A stretch of 64,000 nucleotides of DNA from WTFY01 sp965220875 (GTDB taxonomy: Bacteria; Pseudomonadota; Gammaproteobacteria; UBA4575). Where the stretch lies: positions 744,001-808,000 of the forward strand of contig OZ244849.1 of the NCBI GenBank assembly GCA_965220875.1, in the 5' to 3' direction. Below, in pieces: positions 17,781 through 26,709 of this stretch. A program made the position numbers and the translations under genes. Every line of letters begins with the position of its first letter. The first letter of the stretch is position 1. A model generated the notes under the pieces. The model worked only from the letters and a program-made list of their open reading frames with translations, was not told where the DNA came from and did not search any database.

Positions 17781-18713
17781 TCAGGCAGGAATTCCGAAGT
17801 ATTCCCTCGCATATTCAGAATCCAGGTGAATCTGGTTTTTCAACTCGTCCAGCGAGCTGAATTTCTTCTCAGCACGGATTTTCTTGCAGAAGAAAACCGT
17901 CAGGTGTTCGAAATAGATGTCTTGTGAGAAATTGAACAGGTGCACCTCGATCAGGGTGCGTGTGCCAGCCAGGGTTGGTCGGTGACCGACGTTTGCCACG
18001 CCCGGTTTCTCATTCCCGTTTTCCAGCTTCACTCTGACGGCAAACACACCATTGACAGGTGAAAATCTGCGCTTGATGGGGATGTTTGCTGTTGGAAAAC
18101 CAAGGGTTCTGCCTTTCCGGTCCCCCCGGATGACGCGTCCGGACATGCTGTAGGCCCGTCCAAGCAGTGACTCTGCAAGGTCCAGCCGGCCTGCCGCAAG
18201 GTAGTCACGAATGGACGAACTGCTGACCCGCTCTCCATCGACCGCAACGCTTTGCGTGTTTTCTACACCCAGACCGGTTGCAGCACCCATGCTTCTCAGC
18301 AACTCATAGTCACCCGTACGATTTTTCCCGAACCTGAAATCATCACCGGTGGTAAGGTGCCTGACGTTCAAGCGGCCTATGAGGATGTCCTGGACGAAAG
18401 TCTCGGCCTGAACGCTGGCAAGTGTCTGGTCAAAGGTGAGGCAGACGAAAAAGTTGATACCCATCTTTTCAATCAGGCGGAACTTTTCCCTGAGGTTGGT
18501 GAGCCTTGATGGAGCCTGCTTGCCCAGGAACAATTCATTTGCAGAAGGCTCGAAAGTTACGACCATGGACGGGAGTCCCAGCTGACTGCTTCTGGCCTGC
18601 AATTTTTCCAGAATGGCCTGATGCCCCTTGTGTACGCCATCAAAATTACCGATGGTGGCGACAGACCCGCCCGCCAAGTCTGTCCTGTTTTTAAAGCCTC
18701 GAATTAACTGCAT
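17781..18713 (-). CDS. ribF: Bifunctional riboflavin kinase / FAD synthetase
   Basis: Converts riboflavin to FMN and then FAD. The N-terminal nucleotidyltransferase domain has SVATIGNFDGVHKGHQAIL and TGDDFRFGKNRTGDYELL. The C-terminal kinase domain has GRVIRGDRKGRTLGFPTANI and a late conserved YFEHLTVFFCKKIRAEKKF. At 310 residues it matches the family. It lies between murJ and ileS on the same strand. Confidence 0.97.
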   Translation of the reverse strand: MQLIRGFKNRTDLAGGSVATIGNFDGVHKGHQAILEKLQARSSQLGLPSMVVTFEPSANELFLGKQAPSRLTNLREKFRLIEKMGINFFVCLTFDQTLASVQAETFVQDILIGRLNVRHLTTGDDFRFGKNRTGDYELLRSMGAATGLGVENTQSVAVDGERVSSSSIRDYLAAGRLDLAESLLGRAYSMSGRVIRGDRKGRTLGFPTANIPIKRRFSPVNGVFAVRVKLENGNEKPGVANVGHRPTLAGTRTLIEVHLFNFSQDIYFEHLTVFFCKKIRAEKKFSSLDELKNQIHLDSEYAREYFGIPA

Positions 18714-18750
18714 GAAATATATGGCTACTGCCGGACCTTAACAAAAACAC

Positions 18751-20322
18751 TTATCCTTGCTGCTGGAGCGCAAAATTCTTCCTGCGTACACCCAGCAACG
18801 CTAGCGCGCCAATATACAGCACAGTCCCTGACAGCATAAAGCCCAAAAGTGCAAAGATGCGCGTGGCTCCTCCCCAGGTGACCCATTGAGCTGGCTCAGG
18901 CAGCAGCCATATCAGCACGAGCCCCATTATGGCGGTGGCCGCCAAGACCTGTACGATCAACTTCGACCAGCCTCCGGGCAGAACGAGGACAGTTCCAATT
19001 CTGAGCCTGTGGAACAGCAAGGCTGCATTGATATAGGCCGACAGGGATGTCGCCAGGGCCAGTGCGGCATGCGGGGCGGCCAGGTCCTGGCGCAGCCAGA
19101 CCCAGACGAGAACGAGGTTCAATACGATATTGCAGAACATCGCGATCACACCGATTCTTACCGGGGTTCTGGTGTCCTGCCGTGCATAGAATCCGGGTGC
19201 CAGCACCTTGACAAGGATAAAGGCTGGCAACCCCAGCGCATAGGCCTTCAGGCTTATTGCAGCCATCAGCGTATCTGTGGCCGTGAACTCCCGGTACTGG
19301 ATCAGCGAGGTCAGGATCGGGCTTGCCAGCATGATCAGCCCCACCGTCGCGGGGATGGAAATGAATATGGAAACCCGCAGCGCCCAGTCAAGTGTCTGGC
19401 TGAACTCGTTCATGGAACGGTTGACATACTGCCTGGACAGCCTTGGCAGAATGATGGTTGCCGTGGCCACGCCGAAGATGGCCAGCGGAAGTTCCACGAA
19501 ACGGTCTGAAATATACAGCCAGCTGATGCTGCCCACCGCCAGAAACGAGGCGATCAGGGTATTGATAAGCAGGTTGATCTGCACCACGGATGATCCAAAG
19601 ATGGCTGGCAGCATCAGCCGGGTGATCTTTTGTACCCCGTCCCGTGCACCGCTCAATGAAAACCTTGGCAGTACTCCCAGGGAGGACAGGAAGGGTATCT
19701 GGAAAGCAAGCTGGGCGATGCCGGCGATGAACACTCCCCATGCCAGGGCTACCACAGGCTGCTGCATTCCAGGTGCCAGCCACAAGGTTACGGCAATCAA
19801 TGACAGGTTCAGCAGCACCGGGGTAAAAGCGGGCACCGCGAACCGGTTGAAAGTGTTCAGGATACTCGCCGAAAGGGCTGTCAGTGAAATGAACAATATG
19901 TACGGAAAAGTGATACGCAGCATCTGGGCTGCAAGATCGAAACGGGTGTCATCGCTGGAAAAGCCGGGGGCAAAGATGTAGATGAGCACAGGTGCCAAGA
20001 TTACCCCTGCAACACTCAGCAGAAGAAGGACAAGGCCGAGCATTCCGGAAACGTGATTGATCAGGGCCTGCAGTTCCTGTCTCGTGCGCTGTTCCTTGTA
20101 TTCCGACAATACCGGAACGAAGGCCTGTGAGAAGGCACCTTCTGCGAACAGGCGTCTCAGGAAATTCGGAATGCGGAACGCGACAAAAAAAGCGTCGGTG
20201 CCGCCGGTTGCCCCCAGAAAAATGAAAATCACGGCATCCCTTATGTAGCCGAACACCCTTGAGATTGCGGTGACGCCGCCCGTCAGGATGGTGGATTTGA
20301 AAAGGGCCCGATGTTCAGCCAT
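18751..20322 (-). CDS. murJ: Lipid II flippase MurJ
   Basis: MOP-superfamily membrane protein that flips the peptidoglycan precursor lipid II. The 523 residues contain about 14 membrane helices. Family motifs include the N-terminal TAISRVFGYIRDAVIFIFLG and FRIPNFLRRLFAEGAFSQAF, with the basic residues that face the central cavity. It is divergent from rpsT, the usual gammaproteobacterial arrangement, and heads the murJ-ribF-ileS-lspA run. Confidence 0.96.
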   Translation of the reverse strand: MAEHRALFKSTILTGGVTAISRVFGYIRDAVIFIFLGATGGTDAFFVAFRIPNFLRRLFAEGAFSQAFVPVLSEYKEQRTRQELQALINHVSGMLGLVLLLLSVAGVILAPVLIYIFAPGFSSDDTRFDLAAQMLRITFPYILFISLTALSASILNTFNRFAVPAFTPVLLNLSLIAVTLWLAPGMQQPVVALAWGVFIAGIAQLAFQIPFLSSLGVLPRFSLSGARDGVQKITRLMLPAIFGSSVVQINLLINTLIASFLAVGSISWLYISDRFVELPLAIFGVATATIILPRLSRQYVNRSMNEFSQTLDWALRVSIFISIPATVGLIMLASPILTSLIQYREFTATDTLMAAISLKAYALGLPAFILVKVLAPGFYARQDTRTPVRIGVIAMFCNIVLNLVLVWVWLRQDLAAPHAALALATSLSAYINAALLFHRLRIGTVLVLPGGWSKLIVQVLAATAIMGLVLIWLLPEPAQWVTWGGATRIFALLGFMLSGTVLYIGALALLGVRRKNFALQQQG

Positions 20323-20359
20323 TTTGCATGTTCAGTGTGGCGTGTTGCGACCTGAGGGG

Positions 20360-20388
20360 TTGACATTTATCTGTCTTACTACCATAGT
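20360..20388 (+). promoter_or_regulatory. Sigma-70 promoter of rpsT
   Basis: A perfect -35 TTGACA (20360-20365) and CATAGT (20383-20388) are separated by 17 bp. The predicted start is near 20395, leaving a leader of about 38 nt before the TTG start codon. Confidence 0.7.
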
Positions 20389-20432
20389 TCGCAGCCCGAA
20401 TGCAGAATCCTTGAAGAAAAGGCGAACAGACA

Positions 20433-20693
20433 TTGGCCAACAGTTCCTCAGCAAGAAAACGCGCCCGGCAGGCGGCTAAACACCGGCTGCACAACATGAG
20501 CCTGCGGACAAGGTTGCGGACCCGCATAAAGGCTGTTGTCAAATCGATTCATGCGGGGGACAAGGATGCCGCCGAGGCAGCCTACAAGATGGCCGTGCCC
20601 AGTATTGATTCGGCAGTCAACAAAAAACTGATTCATGCCAACAAGGCTGCCCGTCACAAAAGCCGTCTGAATGCTCGAATCAAGGTCATGTAG
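20433..20693 (+). CDS. rpsT: 30S ribosomal protein S20
   Basis: Primary 16S rRNA-binding protein of the small subunit. The 86 residues are lysine- and arginine-rich and read ANSSSARKRARQAAKHRLHN near the start and GLIHKNKAARHK-like LIHANKAARHKSR near the end. The start codon is TTG at 20433, preceded by an AAGGCG ribosome site; E. coli rpsT also starts with UUG, which is part of S20 translational feedback control, so the same control is plausible here. Confidence 0.96.
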   Translation: MANSSSARKRARQAAKHRLHNMSLRTRLRTRIKAVVKSIHAGDKDAAEAAYKMAVPSIDSAVNKKLIHANKAARHKSRLNARIKVM

Positions 20694-20716
20694 GCCTCGC
20701 AGCTTGCAGCCAACAC

Positions 20717-21844
20717 CTAGAGGATCACCAGATTGTCCCGGTGGATGAGTTCAGGTTCATCCACGTATCCCAGCACTGCCTCGATTTCTGTACTTAGCCT
20801 CCCCTGGAGCTTGCGTGCCTCCTCAGATGAGTAGTTGGCCAGGCCTCGCGCGATTTCCTCTCCATTGCGGTTCGTGCAGCTGACAACTTCACCGCGATCA
20901 AAATCTCCCTTTACTCCTTCGACCCCGATGGCAAGAAGGCTTTTTCCCGATTTGCTGATCACAGCACAGGCTCCGTCATCCAGAACGAATTCTCCGCGGG
21001 TATAAAGCTGGTTTGCTATCCACTGCTTGCGTGCAACGAGAGGTTCGGCATCCGGCAGCAATAGCGAGCCGCAGGAATCGCCCCGGGTGATTCGGGGGAG
21101 TATGTCAGGTGTCTTTCCGGACGCGATAATCGTAGCAGCCCCGGCCCGTGCAGCAATGCGGGCAGCCAGGACCTTGGTACGCATTCCACCTCGACCGGTT
21201 GCCCTTGTGCTCGGTCCTGCTGCCTTGTCAAGCACAGGGTCATTTGCGGAGATCTCATTGATCAGGGTGCCCGCAGTCTGGTCGCCAGGAGGTGTTTCAT
21301 AAACGCCTTCCTGGTCAGTCAGGATAACGAGAGTTGTGGCCTCGATCAAATTGCTGACCAGTGCGGCAAGCGTATCGTTGTCGCCGAACTTTATCTCATC
21401 CGTAGAGACCGTGTCGTTCTCGTTGACGACCGGGAGGGTTTTCATTTCCAGCAGCTTGCGCAAGGTAGTCCGTGCATTCAGGTACCGCTTGCGATTCTGC
21501 AGGTCAGCATGGGTGAGCAAGACCTGTGCACTGTGCAGGTCGTGTTGCTGCAGGCAGGACTCGTAGGCCTGAATCAGTCCCATCTGTCCCACCGCTGCCG
21601 CGGCCTGGAGTTCGAATATTGCACGCGGACGATTTTGCCAGTTCAGGCGATGCATTCCCGCAGCGATGGCTCCGGATGAAGTCAGGATGACCTGTTTCCC
21701 GGACGTGACCAGTGCAGCCAGCTGTGAAGCCAGACTGGAGATGGCCTCCATATTCAGGCCATGGCCGTCCCGGGTAACCAGGGAACTGCCGACCTTGATC
21801 ACCCATCGGTTACCGGAGATGGCCTGTTTGCGTTTGCTGCCCAT
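20717..21844 (-). CDS. proB: Glutamate 5-kinase
   Basis: First step of proline synthesis: phosphorylates glutamate to gamma-glutamyl phosphate. The amino acid kinase domain (about 1-255) has VIKVGSSLVT, VNENDTVSTDEIKFGDND and GRGGMRTKVLAARIAARAG. A C-terminal PUA domain (about 280-375) makes it the long, 375-residue form. Its start lies inside the 3' end of obgE (35-bp overlap), implying translational coupling. Confidence 0.97.
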   Translation of the reverse strand: MGSKRKQAISGNRWVIKVGSSLVTRDGHGLNMEAISSLASQLAALVTSGKQVILTSSGAIAAGMHRLNWQNRPRAIFELQAAAAVGQMGLIQAYESCLQQHDLHSAQVLLTHADLQNRKRYLNARTTLRKLLEMKTLPVVNENDTVSTDEIKFGDNDTLAALVSNLIEATTLVILTDQEGVYETPPGDQTAGTLINEISANDPVLDKAAGPSTRATGRGGMRTKVLAARIAARAGAATIIASGKTPDILPRITRGDSCGSLLLPDAEPLVARKQWIANQLYTRGEFVLDDGACAVISKSGKSLLAIGVEGVKGDFDRGEVVSCTNRNGEEIARGLANYSSEEARKLQGRLSTEIEAVLGYVDEPELIHRDNLVIL

Positions 21845-22844
21845 GCAGGTAAGTATAAATCTTTTTGCTCAAGTTCCGGGTGCCTGCCTTGCTAAGCGCT
21901 GAAATGGCGAAAACCGGTCCCTTCCATTCCAGTCTTTTCACGCAATCCTGGATTAGGGAATTCTGGGCCTCGGCGTCCAGCAGGTCCGTCTTGTTGAACA
22001 CCAGCCAGCGGTCCTTGGCTGCAAGCTCGTCACTGTACCGGTGCAACTCGTTCGATATCGAGTGATAGTCCTGACAAAGTTCGTCTCCGCTCACTGCTGG
22101 GTCCAGTTCAAGCATGTGCAGCAGCAGGACGGTACGTGACAGGTGTTTTAAAAACCGGGTGCCGAGACCGACTCCTTCTGCCGCGCCCCTGATCAGGCCG
22201 GGTATGTCGGCAATCACGAAGCTTTCCCGGGGTGCAACATACACAACGCCAAGGCTGGGGTACAATGTCGTGAACGGATAGGCAGCCACTTTGGGCGTTG
22301 CAGAAGACAGCGCACGCAGCAAGGAGGACTTGCCGGCATTGGGCAATCCGAGCAGCCCTACATCTGCCAGCAGCTTGAGTTCCAGGTACAATTCCCGCAT
22401 GTCACCGGGCTTTCCCGCAGTCGTCTTGCGGGGCGCACGCTGGGTGGAACTCTTGAACCTGGCGTTCCCAAGACCGTGTGCGCCCCCTTGTGCCACCAGC
22501 AGGCGATCGCCATGGTGGGTCAGGTCGCCCATCATCTCTTCGGTTTGCGCGTTCTTCACGAGCGTGCCGGGCGGGACCAGGATAATCGTGTCCTGGCCGG
22601 TCTTGCCCGTGCGGTTTTTCCCCATGCCGTCCTGCCCGCGTTGGGCCTTGAAGCTTCGGACATGCCTGAAATCTGCAAGTGTGTTCAGGTTTTCATCTGC
22701 CACCAGGTATATGCTGCCTCCGTCTCCTCCGTCTCCTCCATCAGGTCCTCCGAGAGGGACAAAACGTTCTCGCCTGAAGCTGAGACAGCCGCTGCCGCCA
22801 TGGCCGGCCTGTACGGTTATCGTGGTCTCGTCAACAAACTTCAT
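21810..22844 (-). CDS. obgE: GTPase ObgE/CgtA
   Basis: Essential GTPase in 50S ribosome assembly and stress control. The glycine-rich Obg fold begins MKFVDETTITVQAGHGGSG and includes GGPDGGDGGDGGS. The G domain has G1 GLPNAGKSSLL, G3 DIPGLIRGAAEG and G4 NKTD. The ATG at 22844 gives the normal 344 residues; the frame is open to 22898 but those codons cross the terminator stem. Fourth in the rplU-rpmA-obgE-proB order. Confidence 0.97.
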   Translation of the reverse strand: MKFVDETTITVQAGHGGSGCLSFRRERFVPLGGPDGGDGGDGGSIYLVADENLNTLADFRHVRSFKAQRGQDGMGKNRTGKTGQDTIILVPPGTLVKNAQTEEMMGDLTHHGDRLLVAQGGAHGLGNARFKSSTQRAPRKTTAGKPGDMRELYLELKLLADVGLLGLPNAGKSSLLRALSSATPKVAAYPFTTLYPSLGVVYVAPRESFVIADIPGLIRGAAEGVGLGTRFLKHLSRTVLLLHMLELDPAVSGDELCQDYHSISNELHRYSDELAAKDRWLVFNKTDLLDAEAQNSLIQDCVKRLEWKGPVFAISALSKAGTRNLSKKIYTYLHGQQTQTGHLR

Positions 22845-22866
22845 GGCTACCGGGTACCTCGCAGTC

Positions 22867-22890
22867 AAAAAAGCCCCGACGATGCGGGGC
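22867..22890 (-). terminator. Intrinsic terminator/attenuator between rpmA and obgE
   Basis: On the minus strand the stem GCCCCG - CATCGT - CGGGGC (22890-22873) is followed at once by six T residues (22872-22867). It lies after rpmA and before obgE, so it should lower obgE-proB expression relative to the ribosomal proteins. Confidence 0.8.
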
Positions 22891-22919
22891 TTCTCCATCC
22901 AGTCGTCAAACCGGCAGGA

Positions 22920-23180
22920 CTACAGCATCGTATCCACGCGTACGAATTTCCTGTTTTGTGGGCCTCTGGTTTCAAATACAACGCGTCCATGGGCCTTGGC
23001 AAACAGGGTGTCATCCTTACCTCTGCCGATGTTTTCACCGGCATGAAACCTGGTGCCGCGCTGGCGTACTATGATGCTTCCGGCACTGACCTGTTGGCCA
23101 CCGAAACATTTGATGCCGAGACGCTTCGACTGCGAATCTCGACCGTTACGGGAACTGCCCCCTGCTTTTTTGTGTGCCAT
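22920..23180 (-). CDS. rpmA: 50S ribosomal protein L27
   Basis: Large-subunit protein whose N-terminus reaches the peptidyl-transferase centre. The 86 residues begin MAHKKAGGSSRNGRDSQSKR and include GGQQVSAGSIIVRQRGTRFH, all diagnostic. It starts 10 bp after rplU. Confidence 0.98.
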   Translation of the reverse strand: MAHKKAGGSSRNGRDSQSKRLGIKCFGGQQVSAGSIIVRQRGTRFHAGENIGRGKDDTLFAKAHGRVVFETRGPQNRKFVRVDTML

Positions 23181-23190
23181 AACCCGACCT

Positions 23191-23502
23191 CTACTTTGAA
23201 ATGTCCGTAATTTTGACCTGTGTGTAATGTTGCCTGTGTCCCATGCGCTTCATATGCTGTTTCCTGCGCTTGAACTTGATGATCTCGATTTTCCCTGCCC
23301 TCGCGTTTTCCTGTACCTCGGCCGTCACTTTACCACCTTCTACATACGGTGTGCCAATGGACACGTCATCACCGTCAGCGAGCAGCAACACCTGGTCAAA
23401 CTCGATTTTCTTGCCAGGCGCCAGTGCCAGTTTTTCGACCTTGATCTGGTCTCCCTTGTGGACAAGATACTGTTTGCCGCCTGTGGCAATTACTGCGTAC
23501 AC
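23191..23502 (-). CDS. rplU: 50S ribosomal protein L21
   Basis: Large-subunit 23S rRNA-binding protein. The 103 residues start MYAVIATGGKQYLVHKGD and end with the L21 signature FKRRKQHMKRMGHRQHYTQV. First gene of the rplU-rpmA-obgE-proB operon, with a clear promoter upstream, divergent from ispB. Confidence 0.98.
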   Translation of the reverse strand: MYAVIATGGKQYLVHKGDQIKVEKLALAPGKKIEFDQVLLLADGDDVSIGTPYVEGGKVTAEVQENARAGKIEIIKFKRRKQHMKRMGHRQHYTQVKITDISK

Positions 23503-23538
23503 TTGGAAACTCCGGAATGTGGGCTGAAAAGAGGCGCA

Positions 23539-23567
23539 ATTCTAGCGGGCAGACTTGAAATGGTCAA
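23539..23567 (-). promoter_or_regulatory. Sigma-70 promoter of rplU operon
   Basis: On the minus strand TTGACC (23567-23562) and TAGAAT (23544-23539) are separated by exactly 17 bp, placing the start about 30 nt upstream of the rplU ATG. This is the best canonical promoter in the region. Confidence 0.75.
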
Positions 23568-23642
23568 TTCAAACAGTCAAATAAACCGTTCTGGCACCAA
23601 AATTATAGTCCGGGGATAACAAACGGGGAAGATTGAACGATC

Positions 23643-24611
23643 ATGGAGTTCAAGGAAGTACAGCGATTGGTAGCGGATGACATGGAAGGTGTCAACGGAG
23701 TGATCCGGCGGTACCTGCATTCCGACATTACCCTGATCAACCAGATAATCAACTACATCATCAGCAGCGGCGGCAAGCGCATGCGCCCTTTGCTCGCACT
23801 GCTCTGTGCGCGTGCCTGCGGGTACGAGGGTGAGAAGCACCTGATTGTTGCTGCCATTACAGAGTTCATCCACACTGCGACCCTGTTGCACGATGACGTG
23901 GTGGATAACTCCAGCATGCGGCGTGGCCAGGAGACGGCCAACCTCGTGTGGGGGAATGAATCCAGCATTCTGGTTGGCGATTTCGTGTTTTCACGTTCGT
24001 TTGAAATGATGGTTGAAGTGGGCGAGATGCGCGTGATGGAAATCCTGGCCCAGGCATCCAACACCATTGCTGAGGGTGAGGTCATGCAGCTCATCAACAG
24101 TCATGACCCTGATTCCACGGAAGAACACTACATGCTTGTCATCCAGTCGAAAACTGCAAAGCTGTTCGAAGCTGCCTGCCAGCTGGGAGCGGTACTGGCC
24201 GGGCAATCCCCGTCGGTCGAGGAAGCCTGCAAGCAGTACGGAATGCATATTGGCACGGCATTCCAGCTCAAGGATGATGTCCTGGACTACCAGTCTTCAC
24301 CGGAGGAGATAGGCAAGAATCTGGGGGAAGACCTGACTGAAGGCCGGCCCACTTTGCCACTGATCCATGCATTGAGAAGCAGTGACCGTATCACGGCGGG
24401 ACTGATTCGGGATGCCATCATAAATGGAGGTGGAGGGCACATGCGTGAAGTCATGGATGCAATTCGTGACACCGGTGCGATTGCCCACACGCTGGAGACC
24501 GCCAGAAGGCATGCCCGGATGGCAAAGGAGTCCCTGGAGGTGCTGCCGGAAAACAGGTACAGGCGTGCACTGGAGGGCCTGACCGAGTTTGCGGTTGCCC
24601 GAACGTCGTAG
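23643..24611 (+). CDS. ispB: Octaprenyl/polyprenyl diphosphate synthase
   Basis: Trans-prenyl transferase that builds the ubiquinone side chain from FPP and IPP. The 322 residues have the first Asp-rich motif LLHDDVVDNSSMRRG, the second QLKDDVLDYQ, and GGKRMRPLL. The residue pattern before the first motif fits a long-chain (C40) product, but the exact length cannot be read from sequence. Divergent from rplU as in E. coli. Confidence 0.95.
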   Translation: MEFKEVQRLVADDMEGVNGVIRRYLHSDITLINQIINYIISSGGKRMRPLLALLCARACGYEGEKHLIVAAITEFIHTATLLHDDVVDNSSMRRGQETANLVWGNESSILVGDFVFSRSFEMMVEVGEMRVMEILAQASNTIAEGEVMQLINSHDPDSTEEHYMLVIQSKTAKLFEAACQLGAVLAGQSPSVEEACKQYGMHIGTAFQLKDDVLDYQSSPEEIGKNLGEDLTEGRPTLPLIHALRSSDRITAGLIRDAIINGGGGHMREVMDAIRDTGAIAHTLETARRHARMAKESLEVLPENRYRRALEGLTEFAVARTS

Positions 24612-24659
24612 CCAGTGCCCTGGGATACGGGATTTTTTTACGGGTCGGAAGTTTAGGAG

Positions 24660-24687
24660 TTGCGCCGGACACAGAACCTGTTATTTT
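24660..24687 (+). promoter_or_regulatory. Probable promoter of tRNA-Pro gene
   Basis: TTGCGC (24660-24665) and TATTTT (24682-24687) are separated by 16 bp and end about 30 bp before the mature tRNA. Weak -10, position sensible. Confidence 0.4.
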
Positions 24688-24717
24688 TACGCAGTTGATA
24701 CAGATGTACATGGGCAG

Positions 24718-24794
24718 CGGAGTGTAGCTCAGCTTGGTAGAGCACTGTCTTCGGGAGGCAGGGGTCGGAGGTTCAAATCCTCTCACTCCGACCA
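24718..24794 (+). tRNA. tRNA-Pro (anticodon CGG)
   Basis: A full 77-nt cloverleaf. The acceptor stem CGGAGTG pairs with CACTCCG, the D-loop is AGCTCAGCTTGGTAGAGC, and the anticodon stem CTGTC/GGCAG encloses TTCGGGA, giving anticodon CGG. The T arm is GTCGGAGGTTCAAATCCTCTC and CCA is encoded (24792-24794). No integrase or repeated 3' end is visible nearby, so there is no sign that it serves as an attachment site. Confidence 0.96.
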
Positions 24795-24832
24795 TTGTGC
24801 AGCGGGTCTTTCCCTGGGGTGCGGCAAACGGC

Positions 24833-25063
24833 TTACTCAGGCGATAAGGCCGATATCTTGGCTGAATCCGGAAAGAAGATCCGTATTGAAGTGCTGAATT
24901 CGGGATGTTCCCGCTTCAGCATGTTCAGGATCGAGTTGAAGCTTTCTGCCTCGAGATTCAGGTCTTTAATATCTTCGCTTTTCGCAGTCCAAATGTGGGC
25001 TTCCTTATCCCAGTGCAGGGTTACACGCCGGTCATCCATCCTGTAGGTTATAGCCATGGTCAT
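24833..25063 (-). CDS. Small HicB-like / DUF1902-like protein
   Basis: A 76-residue ORF that reads like the HicB/DUF1902 beta-alpha fold: a strand RVTLHWDKEAHIWTAKSEDI, then LNLEAESFNSILNMLKRE. No hicA-like partner is adjacent, so I would not call a toxin-antitoxin pair. It converges on the tRNA. Start could be 25063 or the next ATG at 25057. Nothing else coding is seen between it and pntB. Confidence 0.55.
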   Translation of the reverse strand: MTMAITYRMDDRRVTLHWDKEAHIWTAKSEDIKDLNLEAESFNSILNMLKREHPEFSTSIRIFFPDSAKISALSPE

Positions 25064-25234
25064 CTGGTGGTGGTGAACTCCGGTTCAGGGTAAGAAAGCA
25101 ACGTTAAGGAAGTGTGAAACCTTGACTAAACTTTCATGAGCCAGGCTGTAGACACCGGGCATCGAAGCAGGGTTGCTGTCGGACTGGATTCCCGAAGCGT
25201 TTTCATCGAGAGTGCGCCAGGCACTCCGGAAAGA

Positions 25235-25284
25235 CGCGATGGGCAGAGCCCCCTTGATGCAGAGGGAAAAACCCGTCCATCGCG
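25235..25284. repeat. Inverted repeat in the spacer downstream of pntB
   Basis: Perfect 8-bp arms CGCGATGG (25235-25242) and CCATCGCG (25277-25284) are separated by 34 bp in the otherwise featureless 25064-25306 spacer. It might end the pntAB transcript but has no T-run. I see nothing else in this spacer. Confidence 0.3.
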
Positions 25285-25306
25285 GGCAGCTATTGCGGCC
25301 CTCTGA

Positions 25307-26695
25307 TCAATCCAGATGCTGCAATACCGCGCTCATGCTGTCCTTGGCATCCCCGAACAGCATTTCCGTGTTGTCATGAAAGAACAGGGGATTGTCCACC
25401 CCGGCATACCCCGATGCCATGCTGCGCTTGAGCACGATACATGACTTGGCTTTCCACACCTCGAGTACGGGCATGCCTGCAATGGGGCTATTCGGGTCCG
25501 TTTGAGCGCTGGGGTTGACGATGTCGTTCGCTCCGATTATCAGGGAGACATCGGTATCCGGGAAGTCCTCATTCAGTTCGTCCATCTCCAGGACGATGTC
25601 ATACGGGACCTTGGCTTCTGCCAGCAACACGTTCATGTGGCCCGGCAGGCGCCCTGCGACAGGGTGAATACCGAATCGCACGTTGACACCCTTTGACCGC
25701 AGTTTCTTGGTAATTTCGCTGACGATTCCCTGGGCCTGCGCAACAGCCATGCCGTATCCAGGCACGATGATGACCTCGCCGGCATCCTTGAGCAGTCCCG
25801 CAACTTCCTCTGCACTGGTGGAAGTCACTTCACCTTGCTCGGAGTCGACAGCCGTTCCACCCGAGGTACCAAACCCGCCCAGGATGACGCTTACAAATCT
25901 GCGGTTCATGGCTCGGCACATGATGTAACTCAGGATGGCACCGCTCGACCCCACCAGGGATCCCACGACGATCAGTGCGATGTTGCCCAGCATGAAGCCG
26001 GTGGCCGCAGCCGCCCAGCCCGAGTAGCTGTTCAGCATGGAGACGACGACGGGCATGTCGGCACCCCCAATGGCCATGATGAGATGAATGCCGATGACGA
26101 ATGCAATAAGGGTCATGGCCAGCAGCGGGTAGAGGCCGGATGCATGTGAACCTGCGCTCAGGAAGACATACCCGAGATAGATGCAGGCCAGAATGGCGAT
26201 CAGGTTCAGCCAATGCCTGGCAGGCAGCATCAGGGGTTTGCCGCTGATGATGCCCCTGAGCTTTCCAAAGGCAATCACCGAACCGGTGAAGGTAATTGCG
26301 CCGATGAAGACCCCCACGTAGACCTCGACTTCATGGATGGTTTTTTCGGCTCCTTCTAGATGGAGGCTTGGGTCGAGGTAACTCGATACACCCACCAGCA
26401 CGGCAGCCAGGCCGACGAAGCTGTGCAGGATGGCAACCAGTTCGGGCATTTGTGTCATCTCGACACGGGATGCGATGAATGCGCCAATCAGGCCGCCGAT
26501 GATCATGGCAGGAAACAGTTTCTCAAATCCTCCTACCTGCCCACTGAGTATGGTAGCGATGATCGCAATCGCCATGCCCAGCATGCCGCACAGGTTGCCG
26601 CGGCGTGCAGACTCCTGATGGCTCAGTCCGTTCAGACTCAGAATAAAGAGAGCGCCCGCTGCAAGATAGCATGCTGTCAGTAATTGTGGATTCAT
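25307..26695 (-). CDS. pntB: NAD(P) transhydrogenase subunit beta
   Basis: Inner-membrane proton-translocating transhydrogenase subunit that binds NADP(H). The 462 residues contain about nine N-terminal membrane helices (to about residue 265) and a C-terminal NADP domain with VIIVPGYGMAVAQAQG, FGIHPVAGRLPGHMNVLLAEA and GANDIVNPSAQTDPNSPIAG. It starts 14 bp after pntA and together they couple the proton gradient to NADPH supply. Confidence 0.97.
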   Translation of the reverse strand: MNPQLLTACYLAAGALFILSLNGLSHQESARRGNLCGMLGMAIAIIATILSGQVGGFEKLFPAMIIGGLIGAFIASRVEMTQMPELVAILHSFVGLAAVLVGVSSYLDPSLHLEGAEKTIHEVEVYVGVFIGAITFTGSVIAFGKLRGIISGKPLMLPARHWLNLIAILACIYLGYVFLSAGSHASGLYPLLAMTLIAFVIGIHLIMAIGGADMPVVVSMLNSYSGWAAAATGFMLGNIALIVVGSLVGSSGAILSYIMCRAMNRRFVSVILGGFGTSGGTAVDSEQGEVTSTSAEEVAGLLKDAGEVIIVPGYGMAVAQAQGIVSEITKKLRSKGVNVRFGIHPVAGRLPGHMNVLLAEAKVPYDIVLEMDELNEDFPDTDVSLIIGANDIVNPSAQTDPNSPIAGMPVLEVWKAKSCIVLKRSMASGYAGVDNPLFFHDNTEMLFGDAKDSMSAVLQHLD

Positions 26696-26709
26696 TCGTG
26701 CGTTCTCCC

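Noticed and set aside
23592..23608. TGGCACC-like sequence before ispB resembling a sigma-54 promoter
   Set aside because: The -12 GC element is missing at the required distance and no activator site is visible.
24718..25306. tRNA-Pro as an island attachment site
   Set aside because: No integrase, no duplicated tRNA end and no change in base composition follow it.
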